The notes under the pieces are model-generated. The model was not told the origin of the DNA and ran no database searches. It saw only the letters and a program-made list of their open reading frames with translations. 64,000 nucleotides of DNA, from assembly GCF_965237655.1 (NCBI RefSeq), contig NZ_CBDEGB010000002.1:1054001-1118000 (forward strand). Reading direction: 5' to 3'. The DNA is from Poriferisodalis sp965237655 (lineage in GTDB: Bacteria; Actinomycetota; Acidimicrobiia; Acidimicrobiales; Poriferisodalaceae). Position numbers and translations under genes: made by a program. Shown in pieces: positions 53,310 through 61,216 of the stretch. Positions within the stretch are counted from its first letter, which is position 1. The number at the start of each line of letters is the position of its first letter.

Positions 53310-56095
53310 CTCCGATTGTTCGTTTTGGCGGTGCGGATCGCTATTCGACCTCGTTGCTGATTGCCGATGCCGTTGCGGCTGCGGCTGGCGGGTCCGTGGA
53401 GCAGGTCGTGCTGGTGTCCGGCGAGCGCTGGACCGACGCTGTGGTTGCTGCCCCAGTGGCTGGCGCACTGGGCGCGCCCGTGCTGATGACACCGCCCTTC
53501 GAACTGCGAGACGATGCAGCGGCGTTCCTTCAGCGGATCGGGGCGACCCGCGCGCTGGTGCTGGGCCCAGAGGCAGGCGGAGGCGGGCACGGCCCTGGGC
53601 GGGGTGTGAGTGCAACTGTCCTGAGTGCGCTTGCCGATGCCGGTGTGTCGGCCGAACGGATCGCAGGCTCGGACCGTTTCGGTACGTCAGTGGCTGCCGC
53701 ACGGCAGATCGTGGCCGGTGAAATGCCGGGACTGGGCCGCACCGCGATCGTCGCGAGCGGCGATGTGTTTGCCGATGCGCTGGTGGCAGGCCCGTTCGCT
53801 GCCCGCGGCAACCATCCGGTGCTGCTGAGCTCGCCGGATGAGCTGCACGCCGACGTGGTCCGCTACCTGTCCGGGGCCGGAATGGAGCACTTGGTCATCG
53901 TGGGGGGCACGGCGGCGCTCGGCGACGCCATCGAGGCCGCGATCATCGACATGGGCATGTCGGTGACTCGCGTGGCCGGCACCGATCGCTACGACACCGC
54001 TGTCAAGGCGGCGGAACTCGTGACCGACCGATACAGCGATGCCGCCGGGAAGCCATGCTTCACGTCCAGCACCGTGGGCATCACACGGGCGCGCGTGCCG
54101 TTCGATTCGTTCAGCGCGGCGCCGCTGCTGGGGGAGCTGTGTGCCCCGCTCCTGCTCGTCGACCCGGAGCGGATTCCCGCCGGCACGGCTGCATATCTCG
54201 ACGCGGCACGCACCGCTCACGGCACGGTCGATCTGCGTGTGTTCGGCGGCAACGCAGCCGTCTCCCAGACGGCTCTTGACGACTACTTGGCCGGGAAGCA
54301 CCTCGGATCCGAGCAAGACCTCGAGGAGACAGAAGACACCGACGACGCTGCGCCGGCTGCTTACCCGACATTCGACGGGCCGCGCAGTGATCAGACGCTC
54401 CTTACCGTTGCGCGGGGGCGAACCTGCATGGTGCGCCTCGACGCCACCGTGACGTGCTGGGGCGCCGAGGGCCGGCGCGAACGGCTGACCACCGCATCGC
54501 TCACCGACGTCGTTGCGCTGAGTTCGTCCGATCACACCGGTTACTTAGCGCTGCATGCCTGCGCGGTGCATGCGGACGGGACGGTCTCGTGCTGGGGCGA
54601 CGGATCCGAAGGACAGCTTGCACTGGGAGGCGCCGGCAACCGCTACGTGCCGGTGAAGATCCCGAGAATCGACGACGCTGCCGATGTTGCTTTGAGCATC
54701 GAGACCACCTGCGTGCTGCACGGCGATGGCGGAGTGTCGTGCTGGGGCGCGAATCGCCAGGGCGGAGTCGGCCATCGTGACACGCTCCACAACCAGTACA
54801 CGCCGGCACGCGTGCCGAATCTCGACGACGCCGTTGCCATTTCCGCCGGCCCAACCTTCTTCTGCGTCATTCATCGCGACAGCGGCGTGTCGTGCTGGGG
54901 CGGTTCGTTCTTCGATTCCCCGCAGCGCGTCAGGGGACTGAGCCAGGTGTCGTCGCTGTCAGTCGCCGACGATCGAGCCTGCGCGGCCACTACAGGCGGC
55001 GAGGTGTTCTGCTGGTACCTGCGAGGAGGACGCCCAGGGCCAAGCGTCAAGGGTCTCCACGATGTGCTGTCGGTGTCGGCGGGCAGCACGAGTACGTGCG
55101 TGGTGCATCGTGACGGCGGGGTGTCGTGCTGGGGCGACAACGAAGTCGGGCAGCTCGGCCACGGCACGAGGACCTCCCGGACCACGCCGAAGCGCCTCAT
55201 CGGCATCTCCGACGCCGTCGAGGTGGGCATCAGCCTCGGCTCGACGCCGATCCCCGCTCACGCGTGCGCCCTGCGCCGCAACGGCCGCGTGTCGTGCTGG
55301 GGCGACAACAGCGTCTCCCAGTTGGGCGACGGCACTACCACGCAGCGCACGAGCCCGAGGCTCGCAATGCAGTTCTCCCCGATACCGGCTGACGAGGCCC
55401 CGGTCACCGCGCTTGAGGTCCTGCACTCATGGATGGACGAGGAGTCACAGCGGTGGCATGGCGACTATCCATGGCTGAAGATCGCATGGGACCACATCCG
55501 TGACCAGGTGAACGTGTCCGCGTCGGGTGCTGGGGGCCTCGTGTGGCGCTCGTGCGACAACTGGCACGAGCGCGGCTGTGAGGTCGTCGGCATGACCATG
55601 TCCCAGCTCAGCCTCGGCGGTGTCGTCCATGAGCTCTTGCACGTGTACGACATCGAGGCTGGCCTCGCGCCTCCTGAGGCGTGGGGTGCTGTGCAGCTGT
55701 ACTTCGCCACCAAGTATCCGGACTGCTACGCGCGCGGTCGATTCCCTGGGGGCGAGGTCCTAGCGGACACCGTGACTCACCTCATGGTGCCGCACGCCTG
55801 GCTGACGTACTACGAATCCGGCGGCTGCCCGTCGCTGCCGGATCAACCGTCAACTGACGATGAGCAGGTGGTGCTCGCAGGCTTGGCCGGCAAGGTTCCC
55901 GAGTGGTACGCGCAGAACATCACGAGCAGCGATGAGTTCTGGGCTGCCTGGCGGCAGGCGCCTTCGCTGCGGAGTCTCGGGAACCTGGCGCCCGAATTCG
56001 GCGGGCTCTGCTCCGACGACTGGGTCACGTACCCGCTCGAGCCCGAACGGTTCCCGCCCGCCGACGCCAACCCGTTCCGCGACGCCGGCTGCTGA
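53291..56095 (+). CDS. CWB2-RCC1-metallopeptidase-like protein, probably 5' truncated
   Basis: The frame from GTG 53291 encodes 934 residues. Three CWB2 repeats (VRFGGADRYSTSLLIADAV, RIAGSDRFGTSVAAARQI, RVAGTDRYDTAVKAAELV), an acidic linker, and about seven RCC1-like blades, each with (V)SCWGxN/G (for example GTVSCWGDGSEGQLALG, GGVSCWGDNEVGQLGHG, GRVSCWGDNSVSQLGDG). The C-terminal domain has the zincin motif HELLH (780-784) and a downstream GGEVLADT (E822) as possible third ligand. No signal peptide is found: DNA upstream is the antisense of the neighbouring gene's signal region. Either it starts elsewhere or it has lost its 5' end. A surface protease role is inferred. Confidence 0.8.
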   Translation: MGSRGPSPIVRFGGADRYSTSLLIADAVAAAAGGSVEQVVLVSGERWTDAVVAAPVAGALGAPVLMTPPFELRDDAAAFLQRIGATRALVLGPEAGGGGHGPGRGVSATVLSALADAGVSAERIAGSDRFGTSVAAARQIVAGEMPGLGRTAIVASGDVFADALVAGPFAARGNHPVLLSSPDELHADVVRYLSGAGMEHLVIVGGTAALGDAIEAAIIDMGMSVTRVAGTDRYDTAVKAAELVTDRYSDAAGKPCFTSSTVGITRARVPFDSFSAAPLLGELCAPLLLVDPERIPAGTAAYLDAARTAHGTVDLRVFGGNAAVSQTALDDYLAGKHLGSEQDLEETEDTDDAAPAAYPTFDGPRSDQTLLTVARGRTCMVRLDATVTCWGAEGRRERLTTASLTDVVALSSSDHTGYLALHACAVHADGTVSCWGDGSEGQLALGGAGNRYVPVKIPRIDDAADVALSIETTCVLHGDGGVSCWGANRQGGVGHRDTLHNQYTPARVPNLDDAVAISAGPTFFCVIHRDSGVSCWGGSFFDSPQRVRGLSQVSSLSVADDRACAATTGGEVFCWYLRGGRPGPSVKGLHDVLSVSAGSTSTCVVHRDGGVSCWGDNEVGQLGHGTRTSRTTPKRLIGISDAVEVGISLGSTPIPAHACALRRNGRVSCWGDNSVSQLGDGTTTQRTSPRLAMQFSPIPADEAPVTALEVLHSWMDEESQRWHGDYPWLKIAWDHIRDQVNVSASGAGGLVWRSCDNWHERGCEVVGMTMSQLSLGGVVHELLHVYDIEAGLAPPEAWGAVQLYFATKYPDCYARGRFPGGEVLADTVTHLMVPHAWLTYYESGGCPSLPDQPSTDDEQVVLAGLAGKVPEWYAQNITSSDEFWAAWRQAPSLRSLGNLAPEFGGLCSDDWVTYPLEPERFPPADANPFRDAGC

Positions 56096-56114
56096 TGCCT
56101 CAGCACCGGTGGGC

Positions 56115-56221
56115 TGCGCTCAGGGGACGATCTTGGAGATCGGCATCTCGCCCGGCTTGATGTCGTCGAGATGCCCGAACTGCGGTGCGCTCAGGGGACG
56201 ATCTTGGAGATCGGCATCTCG
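56115..56221 (-). repeat. 36-bp direct repeat duplicating the hisG 3' end
   Basis: A perfect 36-bp sequence at 56115-56150 and 56186-56221 contains, on the minus strand, the last hisG codons MPISKIVP and the stop. The 71-bp period is not a multiple of three. The outer copy (56115) is still readable as EMPISKIVP in another frame. Confidence 0.95.
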
Positions 56222-57066
56222 ACGATGTCCGTCGCACCCCGTTCGAGCAGTTCCGGGATGAGCACGTTGATCTCGTGTTTCGGCGCCACAGTTTCGACGG
56301 CGTAGGCCTCGCCGCCCCACAGCTCGTTCACCGTCGGCGCCTTCATCGACGGCAGTACGTCCACCACCGCATCGAGGTGCTCGCGGGCCACATTTAGCTT
56401 CACCAGCACCTTGCCGCGAGCGTCGAGCACCCCGTCGAGGAGCGTCTTGATCTGGGTCATCGCTCGGCGCTTTGCCGGGTCGTCGTAGGCAGCGCGGTTG
56501 GTGAAGATCTCGGTGTAACTCGTGAGGATCTCGTCGATGATCCGAAGACCGGCTGCTCGCAGGGCCCTTCCCGTCTCGGTGAGGTCGACGACGGCGTCCA
56601 CGATCTCGGGTGCCTTGGCCTCGGTTGCGCCGTAGCTCAGCCGCACATCGGCATCGACGCCGCGCTCGGCGAAGTGGCGACGGGTGAGCTCGGGATACTC
56701 GCTCGACACCCGTACCCCGTCAGGCAGGTCGGCGAGCGCCTGGTAGCTGCTGGCTTCGGGCACTGCCACCACGATGTGCACCGGTCGCGAAGTGGCCTTC
56801 GAGTAGCGCAACTCGCCCAGGGAGATGACGTCGCTGCTGGTCTCCTCGATCCAATCGCGTCCGGCGATGCCCAGATCGAACAGACCATCGGCAACGTAGG
56901 ACGGGATTTCCTGGGGCCGCAGGATCCGCACGTCGTCGATGCGCGGGTCGTCAATCGTGGCGCGGTAGTCCACCGCTGAGCCCCTGCGAACTGGCAGGTC
57001 GGCATCAGCAAAAAGCTGCAGGGTCGCCTCTTCGAGCGAGCCCTTTGGGAGCACGAGCTTGAGCAC
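56191..57066 (-). CDS. hisG: ATP phosphoribosyltransferase, long form
   Basis: First enzyme of histidine synthesis: ATP plus PRPP to PR-ATP. It is 291 residues from GTG 57066, which gives the family start LKLVLPKGSLEEATLQLF; GTG 57090 adds eight residues. Motifs: DDVRILRPQEIPSYVADGLFDLGIAGRDW, PVHIVVAVPE, the PRPP-binding LSYGATEAKAPEIVDAVVDLTETG. The C-terminal ACT-like regulatory domain (DAVVDVLPSMKAPTVNEL, APKHEINVLIPELLERGATDIV) marks the histidine-inhibited long form. No hisE is adjacent. Confidence 0.95.
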   Translation of the reverse strand: MLKLVLPKGSLEEATLQLFADADLPVRRGSAVDYRATIDDPRIDDVRILRPQEIPSYVADGLFDLGIAGRDWIEETSSDVISLGELRYSKATSRPVHIVVAVPEASSYQALADLPDGVRVSSEYPELTRRHFAERGVDADVRLSYGATEAKAPEIVDAVVDLTETGRALRAAGLRIIDEILTSYTEIFTNRAAYDDPAKRRAMTQIKTLLDGVLDARGKVLVKLNVAREHLDAVVDVLPSMKAPTVNELWGGEAYAVETVAPKHEINVLIPELLERGATDIVEMPISKIVP

Positions 57067-57074
57067 GGGCGGTA

Positions 57075-57080
57075 ACGGTA
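57075..57080 (-). promoter_or_regulatory. -10 box of hisG (leaderless type)
   Basis: On the minus strand TACCGT preceded by GGG lies 8 nt before GTG 57066, which supports that start over the longer GTG 57090. Confidence 0.45.
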
Positions 57081-57169
57081 CCCGCGGCACTGCTGCGAGC
57101 TGTGCTGGTTATTGCCGTGGTAGTTCTTGACGTGCCGTGCGGGCTGTCGCCGTGTGCCGACTCGACGGC

Positions 57170-57655
57170 TCAGGCTTCGGATTGGCGCTTGTGGATTTCC
57201 ACGTATGCAAGGCGGATCTGCTGCAAGGCGCCCCGCAGCGTCTCACCGGCGGGCAGCTGGTCGGCCAGATGGTCCACGAGCAGTCCCAGCGCATCAATGG
57301 GCAGGCGCGCCTCGGCCAGGTCGGGCGGATCCCGCTGCAGGTGGAGTGCCGCCAGCTCGAACAGACCCATCATGTGGTTCTGCACGATTTCGGCCGCTGG
57401 CACCGACACCAGCTGTTCCTGGGCCTCGCGCAGCCCCTCCTGCATCTCGGCCAGCTCTTCGGGATCGAAGGGCTCGCCGGTACGGGGATCGATCGGCAAA
57501 CCCGTCTCGGGGTCTATGTCAAATGCGCCGCCGTCGTCATCAGCGGAGTACGCACCGCCGTCGTCATCAGCCTTGCTGGGCGGAGCCTGCGACGGCTCGC
57601 CGGTGCCCTCGCGAGGTACGCGATGCTCACCCTCCGGTGTCCACAACGTGCTCAT
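57170..57655 (-). CDS. DUF1844-domain protein
   Basis: A 161-residue protein of unknown function. The N-terminal half is acidic and low complexity, with a duplicated ADDDGGA(Y/F) unit. The C-terminal half is the DUF1844 domain: EQLVSVPAAEIVQNHMMGLFELAALHLQRDPPDLAEARLPIDALGLLVDHLADQLP. Genes of this family sit next to infC-rpmI-rplT in many actinobacteria, as here (divergent). The start at 57655 has the ribosome site GGAGAGGT. Confidence 0.9.
   Translation of the reverse strand: MSTLWTPEGEHRVPREGTGEPSQAPPSKADDDGGAYSADDDGGAFDIDPETGLPIDPRTGEPFDPEELAEMQEGLREAQEQLVSVPAAEIVQNHMMGLFELAALHLQRDPPDLAEARLPIDALGLLVDHLADQLPAGETLRGALQQIRLAYVEIHKRQSEA
57525..57571 (-). repeat. 27-bp-period duplication in the DUF1844 gene
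   Basis: A 20-bp sequence (57525-57544) recurs at 57552-57571 with one mismatch, encoding ADDDGGAY and ADDDGGAF. The period is in frame. Confidence 0.8.
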
Positions 57656-57771
57656 CGGCGACCTCTCCAGCTCGTATCACTGCGCTGGCCTGCAGCGACC
57701 TCGCCTCGGCGCTGTGTCGGACTGCGCCGGTGTCTCCGCACCGCCGTTGTGCCGCCCATAGCCAGCGCTGT

Positions 57772-57815
57772 TACCCTACGGCCCCTACAACTGAAACAAG
57801 CGGGGTCCTGACCCC
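57772..57815 (+). promoter_or_regulatory. Promoter and leader hairpin of the infC operon
   Basis: TACCCT (57772-57777) is a candidate -10, so the mRNA would begin near 57784. GGGGT (57802-57806) pairs with ACCCC (57811-57815) around CCTG to form a hairpin in the leader. infC-rpmI-rplT leaders often carry autoregulatory structures for L20 or IF3. Confidence 0.4.
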
Positions 57816-57860
57816 CACCGAACCGCCGGAAGGCGCGTTCCGGTACCGGGTTCGCAACGG

Positions 57861-58469
57861 ATGCCGCGTGGACGAGGAGCGTCCTTTGGACAAGCGAGTA
57901 CGGCCATAGCACGCGCAAGTGACGGTGACGCCCGGATCAACGAGGACATCAGGGTCCGCGAGGTCCGTCTGGTTGCACCTGACGGCGAGCAGATCGGCAT
58001 CAAGTCGGTGCCTGAGGCTCTGCAGATCGCACGCAACTTGGACTTGGACCTCGTTGAGGTGGCTCCGAACGCCGCCCCTCCGGTTTGCCGGATCATGGAT
58101 TACGGCAAGTACAAGTACGAGGCGGCACAGCGGGCGAAGGAGTCGCGGCGCAAGACGTCGCACGCGGGGCTGAAGGAGATGAAGTACCGGCCCAAGATCG
58201 GGTCGGGCGACTTCGGCACCAAGACAGCCAAGGTCTGCAAGTTCCTCGAAGACGGCCACAAGGTCAAGGTCACCGTCATGTTCAGAGGGCGCGAGGTGTT
58301 CCATCCCGAACTGGGCGGTCAGATCTTGGAACGTGTCGCTGAGGCAGTCGTCGACGTCGGGAAGGTCGACCAGCTCCCCCGGCTGGACGGGCGCAACATG
58401 ACCATGTTGTTGAGCCCAGACCGCATCTCGCGCCAGCGCCGCAAGGCCGCAGACCCGCCCAGCGACTGA
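57861..58469 (+). CDS. infC: Translation initiation factor IF-3
   Basis: Blocks premature subunit joining and checks initiator tRNA. The core is complete: INEDIRVREVRLVAPDGEQIGI, LDLVEVAPNAAPPVCRIMDYGKYKYE, KYRPKIGSGDFGTK, VTVMFRGREVFHPELG, DGRNMTMLLSP. The start is uncertain. ATG 57861 lacks a ribosome site and adds about 25 residues before INEDI; no other ATG or GTG is in frame, so a rare start such as the in-frame ATA 57906 is possible, as IF3 often uses rare starts. The 202-residue version is annotated. Confidence 0.9.
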   Translation: MPRGRGASFGQASTAIARASDGDARINEDIRVREVRLVAPDGEQIGIKSVPEALQIARNLDLDLVEVAPNAAPPVCRIMDYGKYKYEAAQRAKESRRKTSHAGLKEMKYRPKIGSGDFGTKTAKVCKFLEDGHKVKVTVMFRGREVFHPELGGQILERVAEAVVDVGKVDQLPRLDGRNMTMLLSPDRISRQRRKAADPPSD

Positions 58470-58514
58470 CGCACCGCCGGCCCGCGCTGCAGCCGTCGGA
58501 CACAGTTCAACAGA

Positions 58515-58537
58515 CTCACGCACCTAGAACGCGTGAG
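58515..58537 (+). promoter_or_regulatory. Hairpin between infC and rpmI
   Basis: CTCACGC (58515-58521) pairs perfectly with GCGTGAG (58531-58537) around a 9-nt loop, 38 nt before rpmI. There is no T-run. It is a candidate r-protein (L20-type) or processing element. Confidence 0.45.
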
Positions 58538-58575
58538 CCAGACCGAGTGAGCCAAGAGAGCAAGGCACTGAAACC

Positions 58576-58770
58576 ATGCCCAAGATGAAGACCCACAGCG
58601 GCGCCAAGAAGCGCTTCAAGACCACGGGCTCCGGCAAGCTCGTTCGCCGCAAGCGGAACCGCAATCACCTGCTCGAGAAGAAGTCGTCGGCGCGTAAGCG
58701 GCGCTTAGCACTCGAGGGCGAGGTGTCCAGCGCCGATCGCAAGCGAGTCAACCGGATGCTGGGCCGCTGA
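58576..58770 (+). CDS. rpmI: Ribosomal protein bL35
   Basis: A 64-residue 50S protein. PKMKTHSGAKKRFKTTGSGKLVRRK, NHLLEKKSSARKRRLA and NRMLGR are the bL35 signature. ATG 58576 follows CAAGGCACTG. It is followed by rplT after 45 bp. Confidence 0.97.
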   Translation: MPKMKTHSGAKKRFKTTGSGKLVRRKRNRNHLLEKKSSARKRRLALEGEVSSADRKRVNRMLGR

Positions 58771-58815
58771 ACCCCGTTTCCGCAGACCCGATCCCAGAGA
58801 AGCGAGAGGATCAAC

Positions 58816-59184
58816 ATGGCACGAGTCAAGCGATCCGTGGCTAGTCGCACCCGTCGCAAGGCGACGCTCCAGAAGGCGAAGGGCTACTACGGCAACAAGA
58901 GCAGGTCATTCAGGGCCGCCAACGAGCAGGTCATGCATAGCGGGCAGTACGCGTTCCGCGACCGCAGGGCCCGTAAGGGCGAATTCCGCCGCCTGTGGAT
59001 CCAGCGCATCAACGCTGCTGCACGCCAGAACGGCACCACCTACAGCAGGCTCATACACGGGCTGGACGTGGCGGGCATCGTTGTCGACCGCAAGAACCTG
59101 GCAGACCTCGCCGTCAGCGATCCCGCAGCGTTCGCTGCGATCGCCGAGCGTGCCGAGGCTGCCCTCACCGACACAGCCGCCTGA
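58816..59184 (+). CDS. rplT: Ribosomal protein bL20
   Basis: A 122-residue 50S assembly protein; in several bacteria it also represses its own operon. Motifs: MARVKRSVASRTRRKATLQ, AKGYYGNKSRSFRAANEQV, YAFRDRRARKGEFRRLWIQRINAAAR, YSRLIHGL. Ribosome site GCGAGAGGA before the ATG. Confidence 0.98.
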   Translation: MARVKRSVASRTRRKATLQKAKGYYGNKSRSFRAANEQVMHSGQYAFRDRRARKGEFRRLWIQRINAAARQNGTTYSRLIHGLDVAGIVVDRKNLADLAVSDPAAFAAIAERAEAALTDTAA

Positions 59185-59219
59185 GCGCACTCCAGCCGTC
59201 ACCGCCGTCGGGGGCCGCA

Positions 59220-60026
59220 TTGTCGCGGCTGTCGCGATTGGTGCGCGACCGGCGTCAGCGCGACGCAACCGGACTTGCCGTCGTCGAGGGACCCAGAGCC
59301 GTCGACGGGGCACTGGCCAGCGGCGCCACCCTCGAAGCGGTTTTTGCCCGTCCCGAGCTGGTCGACCGCTACGCGCCATCCGGTGCGCCCGACGATCACC
59401 CTGATGCAGCGCGACTGGGAATTGGGTTCCGGGGACGAATCGGTGCGATCCACCCCGTTCCCGCCGACGTGCTCGACCCGCTCGCCGATGCCATGAACCC
59501 CCAAGGGGTCCTCGCGATCGCACGCTTCGCGGACTCGCCGCTCAGCGCGGCAGTGACGGCGGCGCGGGTCGTGGTGCTCGAAGCAGTGCGCGACCCCGGA
59601 AACGCCGGGGCTGTGGTCCGCAGCGCCGTGGCCGCGGGAATCGGTGCGGTCATCGCTACTGAGGGCACGACCGATCTGTGGAGCCCCAAGGCGCTGCGAG
59701 GTGCCGCAGGGCTGACGTTCGGAACGATGGTCAACCGCGGCCACCCCACCGCTGAAGTGCTCGACGTCCTCGGAGATGCCGGACACCTGCGAGTACGCGC
59801 CGCACCCGATGGCGAGGTGCGGTTGGACGAGCTGCCACTCAATGATCACATGGCACTCGTGGTGGGCAACGAGGCGCACGGACCGTCCGCCGACGCTGTG
59901 GCTGGCACCGACATCGCCGTTGCGATTCCCATGCAGCACCCGGTGGACTCGCTCAACGTAGCCGTGGCCGCCGCCGTGCTGATGTACGCCATGCGGCCAG
60001 AAGCCGGGAACCTGCCGACGAATTGA
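59220..60026 (+). CDS. SpoU/TrmH-family RNA 2'-O-methyltransferase
   Basis: Methylates a ribose 2'-OH in rRNA or tRNA using SAM. About 268 residues from TTG 59220; GTG 59241 is an alternative, and no ATG is in a good place. The N-terminal substrate-binding part has RRQRDATGLAVVEGPRAV. The SPOUT knot region has VVVLEAVRDPGNAGAVVRSAVAAGI, ALVVGNEAHGPSADAVAGTDIAVAIPM and SLNVAVAAAVLMY. Such a gene commonly sits between rplT and pheS in actinobacteria. Confidence 0.9.
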   Translation: MSRLSRLVRDRRQRDATGLAVVEGPRAVDGALASGATLEAVFARPELVDRYAPSGAPDDHPDAARLGIGFRGRIGAIHPVPADVLDPLADAMNPQGVLAIARFADSPLSAAVTAARVVVLEAVRDPGNAGAVVRSAVAAGIGAVIATEGTTDLWSPKALRGAAGLTFGTMVNRGHPTAEVLDVLGDAGHLRVRAAPDGEVRLDELPLNDHMALVVGNEAHGPSADAVAGTDIAVAIPMQHPVDSLNVAVAAAVLMYAMRPEAGNLPTN

Positions 60027-60049
60027 GTTCGCGAATGCACCGCGGACTC

Positions 60050-60055
60050 GTACCC
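60050..60055 (+). promoter_or_regulatory. -10 box of pheS (leaderless type)
   Basis: TACCCT preceded by CTCG, 8 nt before the GTG start of pheS. Confidence 0.5.
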
Positions 60056-60063
60056 TGCCTGCC

Positions 60064-61164
60064 GTGAACGGCCCGGCGACCGAAGCAGGACTCGACACGC
60101 TGCTGGCGGATATCGACGCTGCGCGCACGGAGGGCCTCGCCGCGGTGGCAGCGGCATCTTCTGGCGACGAGTTGGCGCAGGCGGAATCTGGCTTGTTCGG
60201 GCGCAAGTCGACGCTCGGCCAGATCAAGCAAGGATTGGGCTCGCTGGCTCCAGAGCTGCGGGCCGCAGCTGGCCGCGCACTCAATGAGGCCCAGCAGGCG
60301 TTGCGCACCGCTCACGCGGAGGCCGTCGACGAACTCGCTGCTGCAGCACGCCGTGAGCAGCTGCAACGAGAGTGGCTGGACCTCACCGAGACGCCGCCGG
60401 GGCCAGGGCGGGGGCACTTGCACTTGGTCACCCAGACCACCGAGCGCCTCGAGGACGTGTTCGTCGGCATGGGCTTCACCGTGTCCGAGGGCCCCCAGGC
60501 CGAGACCGATTGGTACAACTTCGAGGCGTTGAACCTGCCAGCTGCGCACCCGGCCCGCTCGATGTGGGACACGCTGTACTTGGACTTGGGCGAGCGAACC
60601 GAACTTGGTGACGGCGAAGGCGGCGAGGCGTCCAACGTGCTGCTGCGCACCCACACCTCGCCTGTGCAGATCCGGGTCATGGAGGTTCAGCCGCCGCCGA
60701 TCTACACGATCTGCCCGGGTCGCGTGTTCCGTCGCGATACGGCGGACGCCAGTCACATGCCTGTGTTCCACCAGATCGAGGGCCTGGTGGTGGACCGGGG
60801 AATTTCGTTCACAGACCTAGCGGGCACGCTGGAGGAGTTCACCTCGGCCTACTTCGGCAAGTCGATCTCGTCGCGACTGCGCCCCTCGTACTTCCCGTTC
60901 ACCGAGCCGTCTGCGGAGTTCGACATCACCTGCGTGCTCTGCGAGGGCTCGGGCTGCCAGACCTGCCAGCGAACCGGCTGGATCGAGCTGGGCGGCTGCG
61001 GCATGGTGCACCCCAACGTGCTCACCAACTGCGGCATCGACTTCGAGGAATGGACCGGGTTCGCATTCGGCTTCGGCATCGACCGGCTGGCGCTGATGCG
61101 CCACGGCATCGACGATCTGCGAGACATGTACACCAACGACATCCGGTTCCTCAGCCAGTTCTGA
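60064..61164 (+). CDS. pheS: Phenylalanyl-tRNA synthetase alpha subunit
   Basis: Catalytic subunit of the alpha2beta2 enzyme. It is 366 residues: N-terminal coiled coil (residues 1-105), then class II motifs GRGHLHLVTQTTERLEDVFVGMGF, TDWYNFEALNLPAAHPAR, LLRTHTSPVQIRVM, GRVFRRDTADASHMPVFHQIEGLVVD, RPSYFPFTEPSAEFD and FGFGIDRLALMRHGIDDLR. A CVLCEGSGCQTCQRTGW insertion with four Cys looks like a zinc knuckle, also seen in other PheS. pheT follows 52 bp later. Confidence 0.97.
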   Translation: MNGPATEAGLDTLLADIDAARTEGLAAVAAASSGDELAQAESGLFGRKSTLGQIKQGLGSLAPELRAAAGRALNEAQQALRTAHAEAVDELAAAARREQLQREWLDLTETPPGPGRGHLHLVTQTTERLEDVFVGMGFTVSEGPQAETDWYNFEALNLPAAHPARSMWDTLYLDLGERTELGDGEGGEASNVLLRTHTSPVQIRVMEVQPPPIYTICPGRVFRRDTADASHMPVFHQIEGLVVDRGISFTDLAGTLEEFTSAYFGKSISSRLRPSYFPFTEPSAEFDITCVLCEGSGCQTCQRTGWIELGGCGMVHPNVLTNCGIDFEEWTGFAFGFGIDRLALMRHGIDDLRDMYTNDIRFLSQF

Positions 61165-61216
61165 TGCAGGGAGTCGCGGGGATGAGTGTTCGAGCACCCA
61201 GGGGAGGCATGCCGCG

